64,000 nucleotides of DNA, from positions 25,688-89,687 of the forward strand of contig JBLIGQ010000007.1 of the NCBI GenBank assembly GCA_047636995.1, read 5' to 3'. How positions within the stretch are numbered: position 1 is the first letter of the stretch; every line of letters starts with the position of its first letter. Under the pieces are notes generated by a model. The model saw only the letters and a list, made by a program, of their open reading frames with translations. It was not told the DNA's origin and ran no database searches. A program made the position numbers and the translations under genes. Origin of the DNA: JAQWQB01 sp047636995 (GTDB taxonomy: Bacteria; Bacteroidota; Bacteroidia; Flavobacteriales_D; Sanyastnellaceae). This document shows, in pieces, positions 25,875 through 34,280 of the stretch.

Positions 25875-26252
25875 ATGGCAAGGATTGCTGGTGTAGACCT
25901 TCCTAAGAATAAAAGAGGAGTAATAGGTCTAACGTACATTTACGGGATTGGAAGTAGCCGTTCAAAAGAAATTTTGGATGCTGCTAAAGTAGATCCCAAT
26001 ACGAAGGTTCAAGATTGGAACGATGATGAATTGGGTAAAATTCGTGGTGAAATCACTACTTCTTTCAAAGTAGAGGGTGAATTACGTACGGAAACTCAAA
26101 TGCATATCAAGCGTTTGATGGATATCGGTTGTTACCGAGGAATCCGTCATCGTGTTGGTTTACCACTTCGCGGACAGCGTACGAAGAATAACTCTCGTAC
26201 TCGAAAAGGGAAACGTAAGACCGTTGCAAATAAGAAAAAGGCTACTAAATAA
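25875..26252 (+). CDS. rpsM: 30S ribosomal protein S13
   Basis: Head protein that contacts the P-site tRNA and forms bridges B1a/B1b. It has 125 residues, with ARIAGVDLPKNKRGVIGLTY, GCYRGIRHRVGLPLRGQRTK and a basic tail. The 68 bases after it hold two hairpins (see 26259-26298). Confidence 0.99.
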   Translation: MARIAGVDLPKNKRGVIGLTYIYGIGSSRSKEILDAAKVDPNTKVQDWNDDELGKIRGEITTSFKVEGELRTETQMHIKRLMDIGCYRGIRHRVGLPLRGQRTKNNSRTRKGKRKTVANKKKATK

Positions 26253-26258
26253 TAAGTT

Positions 26259-26298
26259 CCTCATTGTGAGGGATGTACTTGAGTCCTTTTTTAGGACT
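26259..26298 (+). promoter_or_regulatory. Two tandem hairpins in the rpsM-rpsK spacer
   Basis: CCTCA-TTG-TGAGG (26259-26271) is followed by AGTCCT-TTTTT-AGGACT (26282-26298). This 68-base spacer is the longest within the ribosomal cluster after rpsL. It could be an mRNA processing or protein-binding site for autoregulation of the alpha section. Neither hairpin is followed by a T-run, so they are not ordinary terminators. Confidence 0.45.
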
Positions 26299-26320
26299 GA
26301 TGACCTGAATTCAAAAAGTT

Positions 26321-26704
26321 ATGGCTAAGAACGTCAAGAAAAAGAAGAAAGTAGTAGTGGAAGCGACCGGTGAGGCGCATATCCAAGCTAGTTTCAATAA
26401 TATTATCATATCCCTGACCAACAATCAAGGACAGGTAATTTCGTGGTCTTCTGCAGGAAAAATGGGTTTCCGTGGATCTAAGAAGAACACCCCTTATGCT
26501 GCTCAAGTAGCCGCGGAAGAATGTGGGAAAGAGGCACATGAACTCGGTCTCCGCAAAATCCGCGTATTTGTAAAAGGCCCAGGTTCCGGCCGTGAATCAG
26601 CGATTCGTTCGCTACACAATCTTGGAATCGAAGTAATTGAAATTGTTGATGTGACACCTATGCCACACAATGGTTGTCGTCCTCCAAAACGACGCAGAGT
26701 CTAA
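26321..26704 (+). CDS. rpsK: 30S ribosomal protein S11
   Basis: Platform protein of the small subunit at the E site. It has 127 residues with the N-terminal Lys run (KNVKKKKKV), HIQASFNNIIISLTNNQG, VKGPGSGRESAIRSL and the C-terminal PHNGCRPPKRRRV. Confidence 0.99.
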   Translation: MAKNVKKKKKVVVEATGEAHIQASFNNIIISLTNNQGQVISWSSAGKMGFRGSKKNTPYAAQVAAEECGKEAHELGLRKIRVFVKGPGSGRESAIRSLHNLGIEVIEIVDVTPMPHNGCRPPKRRRV

Positions 26705-26729
26705 CTACTGAAGCAAAAAAGAAAGGGAT

Positions 26730-27335
26730 ATGGCACGTTATACAGGACCTACATCGAAGATTGCGAGACGTTTTCGCGAACCGATCTTCGGACCAGACAA
26801 AGCACTAGAACGCCGTTCTTACCCACCAGGGCAGCACGGACCAAACAAGCGACGCTCAAAGCAGTCTGAATATTCTGTTCAGCTTACTGAAAAGCAAAAA
26901 GCTAAATATACTTACGGAATTCTTGAACGTCAGTTCTCGAACCTTTTCAAGAAGGCTTCAATGAAGTCAGGAATTACCGGTGAAATTCTGCTACAACTTT
27001 GTGAGTCTCGTCTAGACAATACGGTATACAGACTAGGTCTGTCTCCTACTAGAAGAGGTGCTCGTCAGTTGGTGACACACCGTCACATCACTGTGAATGG
27101 TGAGCATGTGAATATTCCTTCATACTCTCTGCGTCCAGGTGATGTAGTAGGTGTTCGTGAACGTTCAAAATCACTTCAGGCAATTTCTTCTTCTCTAGCA
27201 ACCAACGTTAAGAAATTCGATTGGCTAGATTGGAACTCAGGTGATATGACAGGTGCTTTTCTTAATGTACCTTCACGTGAGCAAATTCCTGAAAATATTA
27301 AGGAACAACTCATAGTCGAATTGTACTCTAAATAA
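26730..27335 (+). CDS. rpsD: 30S ribosomal protein S4 (zinc-free form)
   Basis: Primary 16S-binding protein and helicase-like entry-site protein; in E. coli repressor of the alpha operon. It has 201 residues. The N-terminal region lacks the CxxC zinc site. The S4 RNA-binding domain shows SRLDNTVYRLGLSPTRRGAR and HRHITVNGEHVNIPSY. Confidence 0.99.
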   Translation: MARYTGPTSKIARRFREPIFGPDKALERRSYPPGQHGPNKRRSKQSEYSVQLTEKQKAKYTYGILERQFSNLFKKASMKSGITGEILLQLCESRLDNTVYRLGLSPTRRGARQLVTHRHITVNGEHVNIPSYSLRPGDVVGVRERSKSLQAISSSLATNVKKFDWLDWNSGDMTGAFLNVPSREQIPENIKEQLIVELYSK

Positions 27336-27351
27336 TCTTAAGACCCTTATA

Positions 27352-28344
27352 ATGGCTATTCTCGATTTTCAGAAACCAGATAAAGTTATTCTTCTAGAGT
27401 CTGACGATTTTAGTGGACAGTTTGAATTCCGTCCATTAGAACCAGGTTTTGGAATTACAATCGGAAACGCATTACGTCGTATTCTTCTTTCTTCACTAGA
27501 AGGATTCTCGATCACTTCGTTCAAAATGGATGGTGTTGATCATGAATTCTCTACCGTAAAAGGTATTGTAGAGGATGTGACTGAAATTGTTTTGAACCTG
27601 AAGCAAGTTCGCTTTAAGCAGCAAATTGCTGAAACAGATTCTGAACGAGTGCTAATCACCCTTTCTGGGCAAGATACATTTACAGCTGGAGACATTGGTA
27701 AATTTACCTCTGCATTCCAAGTCCTGAATCCAGATCACGTGATCTGCCGCATGGAAAAAGGTGTTAAGGTGAACATCGAAGTTAATATTGGCAAAGGACG
27801 TGGATACGTTCCTGCTGAGGAGAATAAAGAGGCAGGTGCGCCTATTGGTACTGTTGCAATTGATGCAATCTTTACTCCAATTCGCAACGTTAGATACAGT
27901 ATTGAAAATTACCGTGTTGAACAAAAAACGGATTACGAGAAGTTAGTTATGGACATCGAATGCGATGGTTCTATTTCTCCTAAAGATGCTCTACAAGAAG
28001 CAGCAAAAATCCTGATTCACCACTTCATGTTGTTCAGTGATGAACGAATTACACTCGAAAGCGAAGAGAAATCTGAAACTGAAGAGTTTGATGAGACTTC
28101 ACTCCACATGCGTCAATTGTTGAAAACGAAGCTGGTTGATATGGACCTGTCAGTGCGTGCACTGAACTGTTTGAAAGCGGCAGACATTGAAACTCTTGGA
28201 GATTTGGTTTCATATAACAAGAACGATCTATTGAAGTTCCGTAACTTCGGTAAGAAGTCCTTAACGGAGCTTGAAGATCTTGTTGAAAGCAAGAATCTCT
28301 CTTTCGGTATGAATGTATCGAAGTATAAATTGGATAAAGAATAA
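27352..28344 (+). CDS. rpoA: RNA polymerase alpha subunit
   Basis: Assembly scaffold of RNA polymerase. It has 330 residues: N-terminal dimer domain (about 1-230, with EPGFGITIGNALRRILLSSL) and a C-terminal domain (about 250-320) with the DNA-binding determinant VRALNCLKA, equivalent to the R265 region of E. coli. It lies 16 bases after rpsD. Confidence 0.99.
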   Translation: MAILDFQKPDKVILLESDDFSGQFEFRPLEPGFGITIGNALRRILLSSLEGFSITSFKMDGVDHEFSTVKGIVEDVTEIVLNLKQVRFKQQIAETDSERVLITLSGQDTFTAGDIGKFTSAFQVLNPDHVICRMEKGVKVNIEVNIGKGRGYVPAEENKEAGAPIGTVAIDAIFTPIRNVRYSIENYRVEQKTDYEKLVMDIECDGSISPKDALQEAAKILIHHFMLFSDERITLESEEKSETEEFDETSLHMRQLLKTKLVDMDLSVRALNCLKAADIETLGDLVSYNKNDLLKFRNFGKKSLTELEDLVESKNLSFGMNVSKYKLDKE

Positions 28345-28380
28345 TTGAATAGGCTATAAGCTTATTGAACACCTATAATC

Positions 28381-28941
28381 ATGAGGCACGGTAAGAAATT
28401 TAACCACCTTGGTAGAAAGACAGCGCATCGTAAAGCAATGTTATCGAATATGGCATCTTCGCTAATCGATCACAAGCGCATCACTACCACTGTAGCAAAA
28501 GCTAAGGCGCTACGTCAATACGTAGAACCTTTGATCAACCGCTCGAAAGAAGATTCGACTCACTCTAGAAGAATGGTATTTCGTTACCTCGGTAACAAAC
28601 ATTCTGTGACCGAACTCTTCCGTGAAGTTGCTCCTAAAGTTGGGAACAGAGAAGGAGGATATACACGTATAATTAAGTTAGGTCACAGATTAGGTGATTC
28701 AGCTGAAATGTGTATGATCGAACTTGTAGATTTCAATGAAATCTATGGTAACGAGGAGAAGAAAACGAAAACACGTCGTGCGCGTCGTGGTGGAGGGAAA
28801 TCAAAAGCTGGTTCTGCTGAAACAGCTACTGATGAGGCTTCCGATGCAATTGTTGAAAAAGTAGAGGATGTTGAAGATTCTGCCAAAGAAGCAACTGCTG
28901 ACAAAAAGAAAGACGACGAGTCAAGCGAGGAGAAAGCTTAA
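28381..28941 (+). CDS. rplQ: 50S ribosomal protein L17 with charged C-terminal extension
   Basis: Tunnel-exit protein of the large subunit. It has 186 residues; the conserved part (MRHGKKFNHLGRKTAHRKAM to about residue 127) is followed by a basic stretch (KTKTRRARRGGGKSK) and then a Glu/Asp/Ala/Lys-rich tail of about 45 residues without order. E. coli L17 stops near residue 127. Extensions of this kind occur in Bacteroidota. Last gene of the cluster. Confidence 0.98.
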   Translation: MRHGKKFNHLGRKTAHRKAMLSNMASSLIDHKRITTTVAKAKALRQYVEPLINRSKEDSTHSRRMVFRYLGNKHSVTELFREVAPKVGNREGGYTRIIKLGHRLGDSAEMCMIELVDFNEIYGNEEKKTKTRRARRGGGKSKAGSAETATDEASDAIVEKVEDVEDSAKEATADKKKDDESSEEKA

Positions 28942-28960
28942 TTCGAACGAATTCATAGTT

Positions 28961-28996
28961 AAAAGGGACGGTCTGTATGATTGTCCCTTTTTTTTT
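28961..28996 (+). terminator. Rho-independent terminator after rplQ
   Basis: AAAAGGGAC pairs with GTCCCTTTT across a 13-base loop and is followed by a run of T. It closes the ribosomal transcription unit. Confidence 0.9.
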
Positions 28997-29064
28997 GGTT
29001 TTTAGTGGAGAAAATGTGAATATTTAAATCGTATTTACAAGGTTTAGTGCATTACCTATCATCT

Positions 29065-29072
29065 TATCTTTG
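29065..29072 (+). promoter_or_regulatory. -7 promoter box of carA (leaderless)
   Basis: TATCTTTG fits TAnnTTTG exactly, and the four bases CGCC separate it from the ATG at 29077, so the expected transcription start is on the start codon. A TTTA about 18 bases upstream may act as a weak -33 element. Confidence 0.6.
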
Positions 29073-29076
29073 CGCC

Positions 29077-30192
29077 ATGCAGAATGAAAATCAACGCCAA
29101 AAAGCTTTCCTTGTTCTTGAAGACGGAACTGTTTATGAAGGATATGCAGCTGGGAAAATTGGAACAACTCAAGGAGAGATAGCTTTCAATACAGGAATGT
29201 ATGGGTATCAAGAAATCTTTACTGACCCCAGTTACTACGGACAAATACTGATTATGGCTACGCCGCACATAGGCAACTATGGTGTGCATAATCAAGAAGT
29301 AGAATCAGGTGGATTAAAAATTGCCGGGTTGGTAACTAAGAAATTCTCTGAAATCTACAGTAGAGCGGGAGGGAGCGGAACCCTACAAGACTATCTTGAG
29401 AGAGATGGTATTGTTGGTATCTGTGACATTGATTCAAGATCACTCGTTAGACACATCAGAGAAAAAGGCGCAATGAACGCCGTTATATCTAGTATTGAGC
29501 TTAATCCAGAAAAACTGAAAGATTTAGTCAGTCAAGTGCCCTCAATGAACGGGTTGGAATTAAGCTCTAAAGTAACCTCAACTGAGCGTTATAGTGTGAT
29601 AGCTGAAAACGAGATAGCCAAAGTAGCTTTGCTCGACTTAGGAGTGAAAACAAACATAATTAGATGTTTAACTGAAAGAGGATGTTCAGTTGAAGTATTT
29701 CCTTGTTCAACTCCTGCGGCTGATATTCTGAATACAAAGCCTGATGGAATCATGCTTTCTAATGGACCTGGTGACCCTTCTGCAATGTCAGATGTGATCC
29801 AGGAAGTAAATAATCTAGTACAATCCGGAACACCCTGTTTTGGAATATGCTTGGGTCACCAAGTAATTGCCCTGAGCCAAGGACTTTCAACGATAAAAAT
29901 GTTCAATGGCCATCGAGGTGTAAACCACCCCGTAAAGAATCTTTTAACTGGGAAGGCAGAGATTACTTCTCAGAACCATGGCTTTGTTGTGAGCCGTGAG
30001 TCGGCTGATGCCAATGATAACATCGAAGTCACTCATATTCACCTAAATGATGACACGCTCGCTGGAATTCGAGTGATCAATAAACCTGTGTTCTCTGTTC
30101 AATATCATCCTGAAGCATCTGCTGGTCCTCATGACTCAAGATATCTTTTTGATGATTTTGTGACAGCTATAAAGGAGCACGCAAAAAATTGA
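29077..30192 (+). CDS. carA: Carbamoyl-phosphate synthase small subunit
   Basis: Glutaminase subunit that supplies ammonia to CarB for carbamoyl phosphate (pyrimidines, arginine). The ATG at 29077 gives 371 residues; a GTG ten codons upstream is rejected because the promoter box lies between the two. The N-terminal domain starts FLVLEDGTVYEGYAAG; the class I amidotransferase triad is C258 (CFGICLGHQ), H344 and E346 (QYHPEAS). carB is not in the window. It is followed by eno after two bases, a linkage common in flavobacteria. Confidence 0.97.
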   Translation: MQNENQRQKAFLVLEDGTVYEGYAAGKIGTTQGEIAFNTGMYGYQEIFTDPSYYGQILIMATPHIGNYGVHNQEVESGGLKIAGLVTKKFSEIYSRAGGSGTLQDYLERDGIVGICDIDSRSLVRHIREKGAMNAVISSIELNPEKLKDLVSQVPSMNGLELSSKVTSTERYSVIAENEIAKVALLDLGVKTNIIRCLTERGCSVEVFPCSTPAADILNTKPDGIMLSNGPGDPSAMSDVIQEVNNLVQSGTPCFGICLGHQVIALSQGLSTIKMFNGHRGVNHPVKNLLTGKAEITSQNHGFVVSRESADANDNIEVTHIHLNDDTLAGIRVINKPVFSVQYHPEASAGPHDSRYLFDDFVTAIKEHAKN

Positions 30193-30194
30193 AG

Positions 30195-31475
30195 ATGAGT
30201 TATATTGGAAGAATACAAGCACGTCAAATTCTTGATTCAAGAGGGAATCCTACAATCGAGGTTGACGTTGTAACAGATCAAGGTGTGCTCGGCAGAGCTG
30301 CAGTTCCTTCAGGAGCAAGTACGGGTATTCACGAAGCGATAGAGCTACGTGATTTGGATGCCGGTCGTTACATGGGTAAAGGCGTTCTTAAAGCTGTTGA
30401 AAACGTAAATACAATCCTCAATGACGAGCTTCAAGGAGCTTACTTATTTGATCAAAACTTCATCGATAGAGCTATGATTGGCATTGATGGTACAAAGAAT
30501 AAGGCTGTGCTTGGCGCCAATGCTATTCTTGGTGTTTCCTTGGCTGTTGCTCACGCTGCTGCTGAATCACTTGGACAACCGCTTTATAGATATGTTGGTG
30601 GTGTTAGTGCGAATACAATGCCCGTGCCTATGATGAATATCATCAATGGTGGTTCTCACGCTGACAACAAGATTGATGTTCAAGAATTCATGATCATGCC
30701 TGTTGGGGCTTCTAGTTTTTCTGAAGCATTGAGAATGGGAACTGAAGTTTTCCATCACCTGAAGGCGGTTCTTAAAAAGGCAGGTCATTCAACTAATGTT
30801 GGTGATGAAGGCGGATTTGCTCCTAACCTAGGATCAAATGAAGAGGCCATTACCGTAATACTTCAAGCGATTGATCAGGCAGGTTATAAGGCGGGTGAGG
30901 ATATTCTTCTTGCGCTTGACGCGGCTTCATCTGAGTTCTATGACAAAGAAAAGAAACGCTACATTTTAGAATCCACTGGCGATGAGTTGACTTCAGCTGA
31001 GATGGTTGATTACTGGGCAGAGTGGACAAGAAAATATCCTATCATCAGTATTGAGGATGGAATGGATGAAGACGATTGGTTAGGTTGGAAATTGATGACA
31101 GAGAAGTTAGGTGATCACATTCAACTAGTAGGTGATGATTTATTCGTTACGAATACTGAGCGCCTTCAAATGGGTATTGAACAAGGTGTTGCGAATTCAA
31201 TTCTGATCAAAGTGAACCAGATTGGGACCCTGACAGAGACCATTGCGGCCATCAATATGGGACGTAAATATGGATATACTTCTGTAATGAGTCATAGGTC
31301 TGGTGAGACTGAGGATAATACAATTGCTGATTTGGCAGTTGCAATGAATACGGGGCAAATCAAAACGGGTTCAGCTTCACGTTCTGATAGAATAGCTAAA
31401 TACAACCAGTTGCTTCGTATAGAGGAGCAGTTAGGGAAGTTGGCTTATTATCCTGGTAAGAAATTTCGTTCTTAA
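30195..31475 (+). CDS. eno: Enolase
   Basis: Converts 2-phosphoglycerate to PEP in glycolysis, and so makes the PEP used by MurA. It has 426 residues from the ATG at 30195, two bases after the carA stop; a TTG two codons upstream is less likely. Signatures are ARQILDSRGNPTIEVDV, GDEGGFAPNL, the metal-site stretches SIEDGMDEDDW and VGDDLFVTN, the catalytic-Lys region LIKVNQIGT and SHRSGETEDN. Confidence 0.98.
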   Translation: MSYIGRIQARQILDSRGNPTIEVDVVTDQGVLGRAAVPSGASTGIHEAIELRDLDAGRYMGKGVLKAVENVNTILNDELQGAYLFDQNFIDRAMIGIDGTKNKAVLGANAILGVSLAVAHAAAESLGQPLYRYVGGVSANTMPVPMMNIINGGSHADNKIDVQEFMIMPVGASSFSEALRMGTEVFHHLKAVLKKAGHSTNVGDEGGFAPNLGSNEEAITVILQAIDQAGYKAGEDILLALDAASSEFYDKEKKRYILESTGDELTSAEMVDYWAEWTRKYPIISIEDGMDEDDWLGWKLMTEKLGDHIQLVGDDLFVTNTERLQMGIEQGVANSILIKVNQIGTLTETIAAINMGRKYGYTSVMSHRSGETEDNTIADLAVAMNTGQIKTGSASRSDRIAKYNQLLRIEEQLGKLAYYPGKKFRS

Positions 31476-31499
31476 GAGAAGCATTGAAATCGTTTTATG

Positions 31500-31534
31500 G
31501 CCTGAAAATCAATTTGATTTTCAGGCTTTTTTTT
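31500..31534 (+). terminator. Rho-independent terminator after eno
   Basis: GCCTGAAAATCA and TGATTTTCAGGC form a perfect 12-bp stem around a 3-base loop (ATT), followed by eight T. On the minus strand there is no T-run, so it serves the carA-eno unit only. Confidence 0.92.
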
Positions 31535-31637
31535 GCTCGCATTAGTGGTTTGTTGCATCCTTATTTGGCCCAGAATATATTGTCTTGGCCTGAAATCCCC
31601 AGTAGTCCCCGCGGGTAAATACAGCTAGAAAAATGGG

Positions 31638-34019
31638 TTATTTTACAAAAGGAAGGAGGGTGTTTTGTATCCGAATGAAGTACGTAGCAGCAGTGAGCCC
31701 CTCAATAGATATTGACCCGTTATAGAGGCCTTGGTCAACACGTTTTCCGCTAGCGTCAAAAATTTCATAGGCCTCATTCATTAGAAGGTTCTTTATGAAG
31801 ATGACTTCTTTTGCTGGATTTGGATAAACCGTCAGTTCTAAGGGAGTAGTTTTTTCTTCAATCCCGACAACATCTGAATAATACCCCCAAGCATAATCGC
31901 CTGGTAACATCATAGGGAAATCAATGTAGCCTTGCCAATTGTCATTCGAACCTTGGGTATTCAATTCATAGTCATTTACTGCTGACCAAATTTCATTAGG
32001 GGATGAACGATGGAATAATCGAATGCTATCTTCATTCATGTTTTCACCAGCTAACGCTTCAAAGAAGAGCGGGTCAAAATAATTGGTGGCATCTTCATCG
32101 CCATAAAAACGAATGCGGGCTTCGATGTTATAATTAGCAAGATTATTGGGTCCATGAACCCTCCAGAAACGGTCATCAGCTAAGTGAATTCCCGTTTGGT
32201 TTTGGTTGAGATCAGCCCTGCTCCAATGGTTCTCAACCCGAATCCAAAGAGAATCTTCATCAACAGGAGCATTCACATCAATTCGAAATTCCGCATGTTG
32301 CAATGATGTGATACCATCATCGTCTATTACAATCTCTTCAGCTAGTACGGCTTGGTTGATGCGCTCATTTCGGTTTATAATGGTGTATGCGGGCAAGAAA
32401 GGGAGTGTGAATTCAAGGAGTGTTGATGGACCCGAAATTAGTTGGTCACTGAGGTAGCTTTCGCCCCAGGCTGAGCTAAGAAATTCAATATTTATCGGCA
32501 CATTGGTGTAGAAATGATTTGAATAGTGTAAAAATTGCTTGATCTCAATGGAAACTTCATAATTGCCGGCGTTTTCTAAAACATCTATGGAGGATATACG
32601 AATATCTGGGAAACCAGGTTGAAATATCCAATCCTCAAAAAAGGAATGAATATCTCCGGTAGAAAGTGGATCTAGATAGTCACGCATTTGCTCACTTGAA
32701 ACATCTTGATATGGATGATTTTCAAGGAAAGCGGTGAGTCCTGAAAAGAAATCGTCATTCATGTATCCACGAAGGGTGTGTGCTACATCAGCACCCTTAT
32801 TGTAAACATGATCTCCGTAAGTGGCGAAATGATCAATTCCCGAAACGGGGAGTCTCTCTCCATCACGCCGGTGCGCATACAAAAGCACATCCTTATGATT
32901 GTCTCTAACATTTTCTAGGTATGCATCTGCACCATCAATTGACTCTATAAACAGGGCTTCGCTGTAGGACGCCATTCCTTCATTGATCCACATGTCTTCC
33001 TGAGAGGAACACGTAACTAAATCTCCCCACCAATGGTGAGCAAGCTCATGAGCCATGAGTGTTTGATTGGAAAGGCCCCCATTTGCGGCAAATTGCGGAT
33101 ATGCAATATTCATGGCATGTTCCATAGCGCCTGAACTAAACGGAACCATAACGTATCCAACTCTAGGCCACAGGTATGGACCGTATGCAGATTCAAAACT
33201 ATCAAGACAGGGAATTAAGTTTGCAAAACTACTGACAACTGCTGATGTGTCTCCGGCCTCAGCTGCCAGCCAAATGGGGATGACTTCTCCAGATGTACTT
33301 TGAAAGCTTTGGGTAACGTGTACATAATCTCCAACCGCGATGCTGACTAAATAGCTTGGTATTTCTTGATCAAGGTTCCATGTTGTGAGCAGACTATCTC
33401 CACCAAGTGATTCTATGTTGCCCAAGACTCCACCACAATAAACACTTCGGTTCTCCGAAGTCAATACGTGGAGGGTATAAGTACTCCGTTCAACAAAATT
33501 GTCAAAACAAGGAAACCATGCGCGGCCGAAGTTATGCGGGTCAGCATCAAATCCTACGCCCAGATTAAAGGCAAAATCATTTTGCCAATAGAAGCCACCC
33601 CAGCCTGATTCGTCCTCTAAAGGTTCGCCATGATAATAGATGGTGGCCTGAAATGCGTCTCCTGTGTTGTATGCAATAGGCGCATAACAGATGCAATTGG
33701 ATAACACTTGGGAGAAACTCACAACAGCTCCATCGAGTTTGACACTGTCTACTTGAAGCGCCAGAAGGTCAAATACTATGTTCTGTACATTATCTAACTT
33801 AGATTCTAGATCTATAGTGGCTGCACCAAATAGTTCCTGATCAGACCAGTGGGTCATATCTATATTTAGATCAGCATGAAGTACATCTAAACTGTCACTT
33901 CTAGAAGCATCAGCAAATGAACGGACAAAGGAGTTTTTGTTTTTCTTGTGCTGGCAATCTTGACTGTGAAGATTAACACATACGGATAACAAGATGAAAA
34001 AAAGAAAATTAGCTTTCAT
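31638..34019 (-). CDS. T9SS-secreted M1 family metallopeptidase
   Basis: Extracellular zinc aminopeptidase-like protein, 793 residues. Signal peptide MKANFLFFILLSVCVNLHSQ; an N-terminal beta domain; then the M1 signature: GAME at 297-300, HELAH at 324-328 and the third zinc ligand E347 (NEG). The exopeptidase motif reads GAMEH, not GAMEN, a variant also seen in other Bacteroidota M1 enzymes. The last ~75 residues are a type A T9SS sorting domain (LTVYPNPAKEVIFI ... GLTAATYFIRIQ). It stands alone, convergent with eno. Substrate unknown, presumably peptides outside the cell. Confidence 0.9.
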   Translation of the reverse strand: MKANFLFFILLSVCVNLHSQDCQHKKNKNSFVRSFADASRSDSLDVLHADLNIDMTHWSDQELFGAATIDLESKLDNVQNIVFDLLALQVDSVKLDGAVVSFSQVLSNCICYAPIAYNTGDAFQATIYYHGEPLEDESGWGGFYWQNDFAFNLGVGFDADPHNFGRAWFPCFDNFVERSTYTLHVLTSENRSVYCGGVLGNIESLGGDSLLTTWNLDQEIPSYLVSIAVGDYVHVTQSFQSTSGEVIPIWLAAEAGDTSAVVSSFANLIPCLDSFESAYGPYLWPRVGYVMVPFSSGAMEHAMNIAYPQFAANGGLSNQTLMAHELAHHWWGDLVTCSSQEDMWINEGMASYSEALFIESIDGADAYLENVRDNHKDVLLYAHRRDGERLPVSGIDHFATYGDHVYNKGADVAHTLRGYMNDDFFSGLTAFLENHPYQDVSSEQMRDYLDPLSTGDIHSFFEDWIFQPGFPDIRISSIDVLENAGNYEVSIEIKQFLHYSNHFYTNVPINIEFLSSAWGESYLSDQLISGPSTLLEFTLPFLPAYTIINRNERINQAVLAEEIVIDDDGITSLQHAEFRIDVNAPVDEDSLWIRVENHWSRADLNQNQTGIHLADDRFWRVHGPNNLANYNIEARIRFYGDEDATNYFDPLFFEALAGENMNEDSIRLFHRSSPNEIWSAVNDYELNTQGSNDNWQGYIDFPMMLPGDYAWGYYSDVVGIEEKTTPLELTVYPNPAKEVIFIKNLLMNEAYEIFDASGKRVDQGLYNGSISIEGLTAATYFIRIQNTLLPFVK

Positions 34020-34250
34020 AGGTAAGGGCCTTATGCAGGATTCCTGAAGATACAGAATGCAGAGTAGTAAAAGGTGTTCGCCCTAGATGAATGTTGACTT
34101 CCCAAGGAGGGTGTTTTCGAATTATAGTCCTAAGAAAAAAGAAATGTTCTCATATTGGTAGGGGGAGAGAGAGTGAGCTTGTAATATGCATAATTGGAAT
34201 GCCATTTATTTCGTTTTGCTGAAATGAGGGCCTAATGATACCCAAGGATT

Positions 34251-34271
34251 GCTGATAAATGGCTGATAAAT
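34251..34271. repeat. Tandem direct repeat before the 508-aa gene
   Basis: GCTGATAAAT occurs twice with one base between (34251-34260, 34262-34271), ending ten bases before the ATG at 34281. The 261-base divergent region 34020-34280 holds nothing else that I can recognise. The repeat could be an operator; this is speculation. Confidence 0.4.
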
Positions 34272-34280
34272 TGAATTCCT

